This document shows, piece after piece, positions 1 to 5,639 of a DNA stretch of 10,274 nt. A model generated the notes under the pieces. The model was not told where the DNA came from, did no database searches, and saw only the letters and a list, made by a program, of their open reading frames with translations. The translations under genes and the position numbers were made by a program. Each line of letters starts with the position of its first letter. The first letter of the stretch is position 1. The DNA is from an uncultured Rhodospirillales bacterium (GTDB lineage Bacteria; Pseudomonadota; Alphaproteobacteria; Acetobacterales; Acetobacteraceae), in assembly GCA_903928045.1 (NCBI GenBank), contig CAIYPH010000751.1, positions 1 through 10,274 of the forward strand, in the 5' to 3' direction.

Positions 1-38
1 AACTACGCATATGATTCGCTAATAGAGCCAAAGTTTTT

Positions 39-60
39 GCTTCTTTTTTCAAAAAGAAGC
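39..60 (-). terminator. Inverted repeat downstream of lptB, probable terminator
   Basis: Two perfect 10-base arms (39-48 and 51-60) flank a 2-base centre. As RNA this folds as a 9-bp stem with a 4-base loop. It lies about 40 bases past the lptB stop codon, where the LPS export operon should end. The lower stem is G/C containing and the upper stem is all A-U. The minus-strand RNA does not continue into a clean U-run (it continues AAAAAC), so it is not a textbook intrinsic terminator. It could equally end a plus-strand transcript entering from the left. From memory, similar A/T-rich hairpins are common between genes in Acetobacteraceae. The remaining bases 1-38 show no recognisable gene. Confidence 0.5.
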
Positions 61-98
61 GCTTTCTTGCTTCCTGCCCGGCGAACCGAGAGGCGCGC

Positions 99-848
99 TC
101 ACAGCGAGAACCTCTCGCCAAGATAGACCCGGCGCACGTCGGCATGCGCGACCACCTCTTCCGGCCTTCCCTCCATCAGCACCTGGCCGTCATGCATGAT
201 GTAGGCCCGATCGATGATTTCGAGCGTCTCGCGCACGTTGTGGTCGGTGATCAGCACGCCGATGCCGCGGTCCTTGAGATGGGCCACGAGGTCGCGGATT
301 TCGCCGACCGCGATGGGGTCGATGCCGGCCAGCGGCTCGTCGAGCAGGATGTAGCTCGGCTGGGTCGCCAGCGCGCGGGCGATCTCGACGCGGCGGCGCT
401 CGCCGCCGGAGAGGGCGAGGGCGGTGGTGCGGCGCAGATGCAGGATGCCGAATTCGGCCAGCAGCTCGTCCAGCATCTGGTCGCGCCGGTCCCGGTCGGG
501 CTCGACCACTTCGAGCGTCGCCATGATGTTCTGCTCCACCGTGAGGCCGCGGAAGACGCTGGCCTCCTGCGGCAGGTAGCCGATACCGAGGCGGGCGCGG
601 CGATACATCGGCAGGCCGGTGATGTCGTGGCCGTCGAGCGTGATGGTCCCGGAATCAGGCCGCACCAGGCCGACGATCATATAGAAGGTGGTGGTCTTGC
701 CGGCGCCATTGGGGCCAAGCAGGCCGACCACTTCGCCGCGGCGCACGGAGACGGAGACGTTCCGCACCACCGGGCGCTTCTTGTAGACCTTGCCGACGCT
801 GGTGGCGACGAGGCCGCCGGAGCCGGGGAGGACGCGCAGCTCGGTCAT
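99..848 (-). CDS. lptB: LPS export ABC transporter ATP-binding protein LptB
   Basis: This is the cytoplasmic ATPase of the LptB2FGC complex, which extracts lipopolysaccharide from the inner membrane and drives it along the LptA bridge to the outer membrane. At 249 residues it is the usual size. All ABC ATPase motifs are visible: Walker [10 protein letters not shown] (45-53), Q-loop Gln94 in YLPQEASVF, signature LSGGE (146-150), Walker B YILLDEP (166-172) with catalytic Glu171, and the switch His203 in ITDHNV. The LPQEASVFR stretch and the [10 protein letters not shown] stretch are characteristic of LptB rather than of other ABC ATPases. Its ATG overlaps the lptA stop codon as ATGA (845-848). 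No good Shine-Dalgarno sequence precedes it, so translation probably depends on coupling to lptA. The N-terminus carries about 14 extra residues before the ABC fold. lptF and lptG are not in this window. Confidence 0.96.
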   Translation of the reverse strand: MTELRVLPGSGGLVATSVGKVYKKRPVVRNVSVSVRRGEVVGLLGPNGAGKTTTFYMIVGLVRPDSGTITLDGHDITGLPMYRRARLGIGYLPQEASVFRGLTVEQNIMATLEVVEPDRDRRDQMLDELLAEFGILHLRRTTALALSGGERRRVEIARALATQPSYILLDEPLAGIDPIAVGEIRDLVAHLKDRGIGVLITDHNVRETLEIIDRAYIMHDGQVLMEGRPEEVVAHADVRRVYLGERFSL

Positions 849-1744
849 GGTTTTTTAGCCGCCGGCTTGGCGGGCGGCACCTTCGCCGCGGGCGGGGCGG
901 AGGCGGCGGATTGGGCGTCATTGGGTACGATCATGCCCTGCACCCGCCCGCCGGGATCGGCGATCATGCGGGCGATGCCGGTCTTCATGTTCACATCGGC
1001 CGCCGGGCCGTTGAGCTGGTTCTGCCCATGGGTCACCCGCACATTGCCGACCACCCGGGCGGTGCCGAGATCGACCACATAGACGCCGCGATCGCCGCGC
1101 ACGGTGTCGGTCGTGGTGCGCACCTCGACATTGCCGAACCCCTCGACGCGCTGGAGCTTGCCGGAGGCGTCGGGCCCGGCGGGTTTCGCCGCCGGTTCGC
1201 CGGCGGGCGTGGTGTAGCCGACCAGCGTATCGCCGCTGATGCGCCGCCCGTCGGTGGTGACCACGACCGCCTTGCCGCGGGCGACGGCCATGTGGCGGTC
1301 GGACCAGTATTCCATGCTGTCCCGCGCGGTGATCACCTGCTGCGGCGTGGTGAGCTTGAGCGCGCCGCCGGTCATCACCAGCACCGCCTGGTCGATGTCA
1401 TAGACCGCGCGATCGCCGACCGCCTCGTCGGTGGGGGTGACGATGCGGACGTTGCCCTCCGCTCCCAGCCGGTAGATTTCGTTGCCGCCGGAATCGGTGG
1501 AGGTTCCGGCGGCGCCGGCGCGCTTGCGGTAGAGCGCGACCAGCCGATCCGCGAGCACGGTGACATCGGCGCGCACCGCGCGGGCCTCGCCATAGGCGAT
1601 CACCTTCTGCTCCTGGTCCCGCCATTCGAACCCGCCGGCGGCGGTGACGTCGATCGGGCCGCCGCGGGAGAGATCGATCGGCTGCGCGGCCGCGGGGAGG
1701 GCGAGGAGGGTTGCAAGCGAAGCCATGGCGCCGAGCAGCTTCAT
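845..1744 (-). CDS. lptA: LPS transport periplasmic bridge protein LptA (OstA-like)
   Basis: LptA is the periplasmic beta-jellyroll protein that forms the bridge carrying LPS from LptC to LptD. The first 20 residues look like a Sec signal peptide (basic Lys2, hydrophobic core, LPAAA then Gln21). The body shows the alternating short-strand pattern of the OstA/LptA fold, including repeated 'G-x-V-x-I/V-x-T...GDRAVYD' type units around residues 95-120 and again around 200-250. At 299 residues it is much longer than the 185-residue E. coli protein. The extra length is a Pro/Ala/Gly linker near residues 180-195 and an Ala/Pro/Lys-rich tail (about 280-299) that is probably disordered. The start is supported by a GGAGG (complement of 1751-1755) six bases upstream. 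The ATG overlaps the lptC stop as ATGA. Position between lptC and lptB confirms the role. Confidence 0.9.
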   Translation of the reverse strand: MKLLGAMASLATLLALPAAAQPIDLSRGGPIDVTAAGGFEWRDQEQKVIAYGEARAVRADVTVLADRLVALYRKRAGAAGTSTDSGGNEIYRLGAEGNVRIVTPTDEAVGDRAVYDIDQAVLVMTGGALKLTTPQQVITARDSMEYWSDRHMAVARGKAVVVTTDGRRISGDTLVGYTTPAGEPAAKPAGPDASGKLQRVEGFGNVEVRTTTDTVRGDRGVYVVDLGTARVVGNVRVTHGQNQLNGPAADVNMKTGIARMIADPGGRVQGMIVPNDAQSAASAPPAAKVPPAKPAAKKP

Positions 1745-2412
1745 GGCCGGCCTCCGTCGAGCACGAGGCGGGCGGGGCCATGGAATTGGGCGACCCGGCC
1801 GCGCTCGGTGATGGTGAAACCCTGGGAGTCCAGCGTGCCGAACGGGCCCTCGGCGTGGGTGCGCGCCGCGCTGGCCGCGGCACCCTCCCGCAGGTCGAGC
1901 GTTGCCGCGTCGGTGATGAGCATGGAACCGTCATCCCGGTAGAGGGTTACCTCGCCGGAAAAATCGAGCTGCGCGGCCTTCTGCAGATAGGTTCCGCCGG
2001 ACGCCTGCACCTGCAGCCAGGCGCCGCCGGTCAGGGTGATGTCCCCGATCGGGGCGATGAGATCCACCCGGTCCGCCGCGACCTGGCGGGCCGAGGTGGC
2101 AGTCAGCGTATAGGTCTGATGGTTGTCGTCCTCGCCGCGATAGCGCGGCGCGGTCAGCACGCCGCTTTCCGGGATGACGCTGCCGCGGCGATAGACCAGC
2201 CGGGCGCGATCGGTTTGCTGCGCGATCTCCGGCCACACGGCGACCAGCACCAGCAGCCCGATCGCCAGCACCGGCAGCGCACGCTTGGCCAGCGCGACCA
2301 TCCAGCGGCGCTGGGCGATGGCGCCATGGGAGGGCGGCTTGCGCGGCTGGACGGCGAGGATGCGGCCGCCGGGCGGGCGCGGGGCCGGGCTGCGGTTGGC
2401 CGAGCCGCTCAT
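1741..2412 (-). CDS. lptC: LPS export inner-membrane protein LptC
   Basis: LptC is a bitopic inner-membrane protein that receives LPS from LptB2FG and hands it to LptA. The 223-residue product has a basic, proline-rich cytoplasmic N-terminus (1-45), one membrane helix (about 46-61, ending in VAVWPEI), and a periplasmic region of short beta strands typical of the LptC jellyroll (YTLTATSARQ, GDITLTGGAWLQV, EVTLYRDDGSMLITDAATLDL, FTITERGRVAQFHGPARLVL). Sequence conservation in LptC is low, so the call leans on topology, strand pattern and operon position. The start at 2412 was chosen because it overlaps the kdsD stop as ATGA (2409-2412) and has a GGGGA five bases upstream. The reading frame is open much further upstream, but that part is antiphase to kdsD codons and not real. 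Its stop overlaps lptA, again as ATGA. Confidence 0.87.
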   Translation of the reverse strand: MSGSANRSPAPRPPGGRILAVQPRKPPSHGAIAQRRWMVALAKRALPVLAIGLLVLVAVWPEIAQQTDRARLVYRRGSVIPESGVLTAPRYRGEDDNHQTYTLTATSARQVAADRVDLIAPIGDITLTGGAWLQVQASGGTYLQKAAQLDFSGEVTLYRDDGSMLITDAATLDLREGAAASAARTHAEGPFGTLDSQGFTITERGRVAQFHGPARLVLDGGRP

Positions 2413-3392
2413 GCCATCCCCGCGCGCAGCAGGTCGTGCATATGCAGCAGGCCGAGTGGCCGATGGGCGGTGTCGACCACGAAGAGGGCGGTGATCGGGC
2501 GGTCCCGCGCGTTCATCACGTGCAGCGCCTCGGCGGCCAGGGCGTCGGGGACGATGGTGCGCGGGGTGCGGCTCATCACCGTTTCCACCGCGGCCTCCAG
2601 CAGGCCGGGGCCGAGGGCGCGGCGCAGGTCGCCGTCGGTGATGATGCCGCTGAGCCGGCCATCGGCCGCGACAATGCCGACGCAGCCGAAGCGCTTCGCG
2701 GTCATCGCCGGCAAGGCGTCTCGCACCGGGGTGCCTTCGCTGGCGAGCGGCAGTTCGGCGGCGCCGTGCATGAGGTCCCGCACCAGGCGTAGGCGGGCGC
2801 CGAGGCGGCCGCCGGGATGGAACTGGCGGAAATCCGCGGCACCGAAGCCGCGCCTTGTGAGGAGGACGACGGCGATGGCGTCGCCGAGGGCCATCTGCAT
2901 GGTGGTGCTGGTGGTGGGCGCGAGCCCCATCGGGCAGGCCTCGCGCGCCTCGGGGAGCACGAGGGCCACGCTGGCGGCCTTGGCGAGCGTGCTGCCGGCG
3001 CGCCCGGTGATGGCGACCAAGGGCAGGCCGAAGCGGCTGCAATGGCCGATCAGATCGGCCAGTTCCGCGGTCTCGCCGGAATTGGACAGCGCGACCACCG
3101 CATCGCCCGGGACGATCATGCCGAGGTCGCCGTGCGAGGCCTCGGCGGGGTGCACGAACAGGGCGGGGGCGCCAGTGGATGCCAAAGTGGCGGCGATTTT
3201 GCGGGCGACATGGCCGGACTTGCCCATGCCGCTCACCACGATGCGCCCGGTGGCGCCGGCGAGCAGATCGACAGCGGCGGCGAAGTGCGCATCGAGCCCA
3301 TCCGCCAGCGCGCGCAGCCCTGCGGCCTCGGTTGCCAGCACGGAGCGGGCAACCTCGATATCGCGCGGCAGGGTGGCGGTGGCGACAGTCAT
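2409..3392 (-). CDS. kdsD: Arabinose-5-phosphate isomerase (KpsF/GutQ/KdsD family)
   Basis: This enzyme interconverts ribulose 5-phosphate and arabinose 5-phosphate, the first step to Kdo, the sugar joining lipid A to the LPS core. The 327-residue product has an N-terminal SIS domain (about 40-175) followed by two CBS repeats (about 205-260 and 270-327). Visible family motifs are GMGKSGH (55-61), HPAEASHGDLG (81-91), SNSGET (103-108), LAPTTSTT (157-164), HPGGRLG (192-198) and the C-terminal LLHMHDLLRAG. It aligns closely with E. coli KdsD (328 residues). The start at 3392 gives the family length. The frame is open to a TTG at 3452 and has an ATG inside the candidate -10 box near 3425, but both would precede the predicted transcription start. 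No strong ribosome binding site is visible. The stop overlaps lptC as ATGA. The capsule homologue KpsF cannot be formally excluded, but the lpt neighbours favour KdsD. Confidence 0.93.
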   Translation of the reverse strand: MTVATATLPRDIEVARSVLATEAAGLRALADGLDAHFAAAVDLLAGATGRIVVSGMGKSGHVARKIAATLASTGAPALFVHPAEASHGDLGMIVPGDAVVALSNSGETAELADLIGHCSRFGLPLVAITGRAGSTLAKAASVALVLPEAREACPMGLAPTTSTTMQMALGDAIAVVLLTRRGFGAADFRQFHPGGRLGARLRLVRDLMHGAAELPLASEGTPVRDALPAMTAKRFGCVGIVAADGRLSGIITDGDLRRALGPGLLEAAVETVMSRTPRTIVPDALAAEALHVMNARDRPITALFVVDTAHRPLGLLHMHDLLRAGMA

Positions 3393-3423
3393 GGGCGGTG
3401 TGATCCGGATCGCGCCTTCATGC

Positions 3424-3452
3424 ATGTAGGGGTAGCAAATCGCGGCGGTCAA
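3424..3452 (-). promoter_or_regulatory. Candidate sigma-70-type promoter for kdsD-lptCAB
   Basis: On the minus strand a TTGACC -35 element (complement of 3447-3452) is followed after exactly 17 bases by CTACAT (complement of 3424-3429). This differs at one base from the CTATAT -10 consensus described for alphaproteobacteria. The predicted start near 3417 leaves a leader of about 25 bases before the kdsD ATG at 3392. The site sits in the 102-base gap between rnd and kdsD. The LPS genes could therefore be transcribed separately from rnd. This is pattern recognition only. Confidence 0.45.
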
Positions 3453-3494
3453 CGCACCGTTTTGTGTGATCCCGGGCGCGGCTGAACCGGGCGC

Positions 3495-4130
3495 TCAATG
3501 GGCGAAGATATCGGGGGCTTCCCAGCCCAGCATGTCCAGCCGGCAGCGGGTGGGCAGGAAGGCGTAGCAGGCCTCGGCGATCTCGTGGCGCCCTTCGCGG
3601 ATCAGCAGTGCCTCGAGCCGTGCCCACAGGGCGTGGAGATACAGCACGTCCGACGCCGCATAGGCGAGTTGTTCGGGCGAAAGCTCCACGGCGCCCCAGT
3701 CGGAGGTCTGCTGCTGCTTGGAGAGGTCGACGCCGACCAGCTCGCGGCAGAGGTCCTTGAGGCCGTGGCGGTCGGTGAAGGTGCGGACCAGCTTGGCGGC
3801 GATCTTGGTGCATTTCACCGGCGCGCAGGTGATGCCGAGCGCGTGTTGCAGCACGGCAACATCGAAGCGGGCGAAGTGCATCAGCTTGGTGACGCCGGGA
3901 TCAGCCATCATCCGCGCGAGATTGGGGCAGTCATAGCCGCGGCCGCCGAGTGCGGTGGGGATGAGCTGGACGAGATGGGCCTGCCCGTCGCCGGCGGAGA
4001 GCTGCACCAGGCACAGCCGGTCGCGATGCGGGTTGAGGCCCATGGTCTCGGTGTCGACCGCCACGACGGGGCCGAGATCGAGCCCGTCGGGCAGATCGTG
4101 CTTGTGCAGATGGATGGTCGCGTTGGCCAT
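3495..4130 (-). CDS. rnd: RNase D-like 3'-5' exoribonuclease (DEDDy family)
   Basis: A cytoplasmic 3'-to-5' exonuclease, probably acting in RNA trimming. The 211-residue product is a bare DnaQ-like nuclease domain. It shows Exo I DTE (Asp26, Glu28 in VAVDTETMGL), Exo II with Asp90 in FARFD, and Exo III Tyr157-x3-Asp161 in YAASDVLYL, which places it in the DEDDy group. The QQTSDW segment (140-145) is typical of RNase D proteins. It lacks the HRDC domains of the 375-residue E. coli enzyme. Short forms are usual in Alphaproteobacteria. The ATG at 4130 is preferred over one at 4151 because GAGGTG lies nine bases upstream of it and the product then begins at the conserved N-terminus. It is first in the minus-strand cluster, 102 bases before kdsD. 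Whether it processes tRNA in this organism is not shown by the sequence. Confidence 0.88.
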   Translation of the reverse strand: MANATIHLHKHDLPDGLDLGPVVAVDTETMGLNPHRDRLCLVQLSAGDGQAHLVQLIPTALGGRGYDCPNLARMMADPGVTKLMHFARFDVAVLQHALGITCAPVKCTKIAAKLVRTFTDRHGLKDLCRELVGVDLSKQQQTSDWGAVELSPEQLAYAASDVLYLHALWARLEALLIREGRHEIAEACYAFLPTRCRLDMLGWEAPDIFAH

Positions 4131-4184
4131 GAACAATGTCACCTCAGCCATGCCTGTGTCCCGTTCGTCATGCGCTCATGCCAG

Positions 4185-4218
4185 AGCACACGCGGTTCGG
4201 TAGCACACGCGGCTCGGT
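4185..4218. repeat. Tandem duplication of a 17-base unit
   Basis: AGCACACGCGGTTCGGT (4185-4201) is followed directly by a second copy (4202-4218) that differs at one base (T to C at the 12th position). The pair lies between the rnd start and the tRNA-Leu gene, in what would be the rnd leader. No function is evident. It looks like a local slippage or unequal-exchange duplication. Confidence 0.7.
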
Positions 4219-4230
4219 CGGCACGGCGCC

Positions 4231-4264
4231 TGAGACGCGCCCGGCGAATTCCGCCGCGCGCTCA
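4231..4264 (-). terminator. GC-rich hairpin downstream of tRNA-Leu
   Basis: A core CGGCG-AATTC-CGCCG hairpin (4242-4256) extends outward through CGCG/CGCG and TGAG/CTCA pairs, giving about 13 bp with small bulges on one side only. It starts ten bases past the CCA end of the tRNA, where a tRNA transcript would end. On the minus strand no U-tract follows, so it may act as a 3' processing or protection structure rather than as a true terminator. It may also let transcription run into rnd. Confidence 0.4.
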
Positions 4265-4273
4265 CGCTCCGTT

Positions 4274-4360
4274 TGGTGCCCAGGAAAGGACTCGAACCTT
4301 CACGACCTTGCGGCCACAGGTACCTGAAACCTGCGCGTCTACCAATTCCGCCACCTGGGC
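4274..4360 (-). tRNA. tRNA-Leu (anticodon CAG)
   Basis: An 87-base tRNA including an encoded CCA end (complement of 4274-4276). The acceptor arms GCCCAGG (complement of 4354-4360) and CCTGGGC (complement of 4278-4284) pair over all 7 bp, with A as discriminator base. The D region reads TGGCGGAATTGGTAGACGC, as in other bacterial tRNA-Leu. The anticodon stem CAGGT/ACCTG encloses the loop TTCAGGT, giving anticodon CAG (complement of 4324-4326) for CUG codons. A long variable arm (GGCCGCAAGGTC region) identifies a class II tRNA, and the T-arm contains GGTTCGAGTCC. CUG is a heavily used Leu codon in the neighbouring genes, so this should be a major isoacceptor. Confidence 0.97.
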
Positions 4361-4384
4361 AAGTCGGGCATGCGGTGGGCGGGC

Positions 4385-4413
4385 CTAGTAGCCTTCGCCG
4401 GGCGGCACGTCAA
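4385..4413 (-). promoter_or_regulatory. Promoter of tRNA-Leu
   Basis: On the minus strand TTGACG (complement of 4408-4413) is separated by 17 bases from TACTAG (complement of 4385-4390). Transcription would begin near 4378, about 17 bases before the mature tRNA 5' end. The segment right after the -10 box is almost entirely G/C. In stable-RNA promoters this is the hallmark of discriminators under stringent (ppGpp) control. The control itself is inferred. Confidence 0.6.
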
Positions 4414-4439
4414 CAGGCAGAAAACATTTAGTTCGTCCT

Positions 4440-4468
4440 TTGAGCACGCCGGTGGCGGTCCATATCAA
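4440..4468 (+). promoter_or_regulatory. Candidate promoter of the NDUFA9-like gene
   Basis: TTGAGC (4440-4445) and TATCAA (4463-4468) are spaced by 17 bases, each matching four of six positions of the sigma-70 consensus. The predicted start near 4475 would leave a leader of about 19 bases containing the ribosome binding site AGGAG at 4483-4487. It would be divergent from the tRNA-Leu promoter 30 bases away. Confidence 0.35.
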
Positions 4469-4493
4469 GGTCAGCATTCGGCAGGAGATGACT

Positions 4494-5441
4494 ATGGCAG
4501 CGCAGATCGCGACCGTTTTCGGCGGTTCGGGCTTCATCGGGCGCTATGTGGTGAAGCGGCTTGCGGCGGCGGGATACCGGGTGCGCATCGCCGGGCGGGA
4601 CACCGAGGCGGCGGCTGCGTTGAAGCCGATGGGCGAGGTGGGGCAGATCGTGGCGCTGCATGCGCCGGTGAATGATGCCGCCGCGGTGGCGCGCGCCGTG
4701 GCGGGCGCCGAGGTGGTGGTGAACCTGGTCGCGATCCTTTTCGAGGGCCGGCCGGGGGATTTCCAGCGCATTCATGTCGATGGCGCCGCCACCGTGGCGC
4801 AGGCGGCGGCCGCTGCCGGGGTGCGGCGGCTGGTGCATGTCTCGGCCATCGGTGCCAGCGCCGCGCATCCTAGCCTCTATGCCCGCACCAAGGCAGCCGG
4901 CGAGGTGGCGGTGCGCGCGGCGTTTCCGGCGGCGGTGATCCTGCGGCCGTCGCTGGTGTTCGGCCCTGAGGACGCGTTCTTCAACCGGTTCGCGCGGATG
5001 GCGCAGCTTTCGCCTGTTATGCCGGTGATCGGCGGGGCGACGCGGTTCCAGCCGGTTTATGTCGGGGACGTCGCGGACGCGGTGATGGCGGCGCTGTCGG
5101 ACGCAGCGGCGGGACGGACCTATGAGCTCGGCGGCCCGCGCGTGCTGACGATGCGGGAACTGCTGAGCTACATCCTCGCCGAGACGGAGCGGCCGCGCTG
5201 CATGGTGGCGGTGCCGCCATGGCTGGCGCAGATCCAGGCGGCGGTGCTGGAACACGTGCCGGGGAAGCCGCTGACGCGCGACCAACTTCTGCTGCTCGCC
5301 CGCGACAACGTGGTGGAGGCGGGGGCGGCGGGGCTGGCGGCGCTCGGCGTGGCGGCGACGCCGATCGAGGCGGTGGTGCCGGCGTATCTGCGGCGCTACC
5401 GGCCGGGCGACGAGGCGCGGACGGCAGCCGAGGAGAGGTAG
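4494..5441 (+). CDS. Complex I NDUFA9-family NAD(P)-binding protein
   Basis: A 315-residue atypical short-chain dehydrogenase/reductase of the kind annotated as complex I NDUFA9 subunit family. NDUFA9 is an accessory NADPH-binding subunit of respiratory complex I. Whether this bacterial protein is a complex I subunit, an assembly factor or an independent enzyme is not established by the sequence. The Rossmann motif GGSGFIG lies at 10-16 directly after the first strand (IATVF), and Arg35 after the second strand suggests NADP(H). HVSAIGAS (115-122) and Tyr129-x3-Lys133 keep the SDR catalytic-type pair. RPSLVFGPED (151-160) and FQPVYVGDVADAV (186-198) are typical of this family. The ATG at 4494 was chosen over 4488 and 4440 because AGGAG (4483-4487) lies six bases before it. 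No nuo genes are nearby. It is followed by a hairpin and is separate from gltD. Confidence 0.85.
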   Translation: MAAQIATVFGGSGFIGRYVVKRLAAAGYRVRIAGRDTEAAAALKPMGEVGQIVALHAPVNDAAAVARAVAGAEVVVNLVAILFEGRPGDFQRIHVDGAATVAQAAAAAGVRRLVHVSAIGASAAHPSLYARTKAAGEVAVRAAFPAAVILRPSLVFGPEDAFFNRFARMAQLSPVMPVIGGATRFQPVYVGDVADAVMAALSDAAAGRTYELGGPRVLTMRELLSYILAETERPRCMVAVPPWLAQIQAAVLEHVPGKPLTRDQLLLLARDNVVEAGAAGLAALGVAATPIEAVVPAYLRRYRPGDEARTAAEER

Positions 5442-5457
5442 GTCCATATCGGACCTA
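5439..5457 (+). terminator. Hairpin at the NDUFA9-like gene stop codon
   Basis: TAGGTCC (5439-5445) and GGACCTA (5451-5457) are perfect complements around a 5-base loop, and the TAG stop codon forms the base of the stem. It is followed by AAATTCTCTC rather than a U-run, so termination would be weak or factor-aided. The TAGGTC/GACCTA words recur in the hairpin at 5510-5534, which could instead mark repeated protein-binding sites. Confidence 0.4.
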
Positions 5458-5494
5458 AATTCTCTCGATCCTTTCCGAAATGCGAAAAATAGGG

Positions 5495-5560
5495 TCGGGT
5501 ATGCATGAAAATAGGTCGCTAATAGTGACCTATTCCCGAAAAACGACTCGCATGCCCCGA
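5495..5560 (+). promoter_or_regulatory. Nested inverted repeats in the gltD leader region
   Basis: The 198-base gap 5442-5639 holds no supported gene. Within it, AATAGGTC (5510-5517) and GACCTATT (5527-5534) form a perfect 8-bp stem with a 9-base loop. An outer stem encloses it: TCGGGTATGC (5495-5504) pairs with GCATGCCCCGA (5550-5560) over 10 bp, with one G-U pair and one bulged C. The word CCGAAATGC occurs at 5475-5483 and again at 5557-5565. This stretch is also clearly more A/T-rich than its surroundings. It could be a structured RNA leader, an attenuator or a dyad operator for glutamate synthase. It matches no riboswitch class that I recognise, and no convincing -35/-10 pair was found to say whether it is transcribed with gltD. 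Confidence 0.45.
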
Positions 5561-5639
5561 AATGCTGCGATAGACGGGCCAGTGTGGCTCGGTCGGCGCT
5601 GGTGCGCTGCGTCGCGGGCATCAGGGATGGAGACCGACT

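Noticed and set aside
16..25. The 10-base word TCGCTAATAG shared with 5516-5525
   Set aside because: Matches of ten bases are expected by chance many times in a window this long, and the flanks do not align.
3393..3452. Longer kdsD start at TTG 3452 or ATG 3425
   Set aside because: Both would lie upstream of the predicted transcription start and add residues not present in the family. Neither has a ribosome binding site.
144..3485. Series of long plus-strand open frames opposite lptB, lptA, lptC and kdsD
   Set aside because: Low-complexity Gly/Ala/His/Asp-rich products without recognisable motifs, all antisense to recognised genes.
5480..5639. Possible small gene starting at 5480 or 5501 in the gap before gltD
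   Set aside because: It has no ribosome binding site, runs through the inverted repeats and continues out of frame into gltD. The product resembles nothing known.
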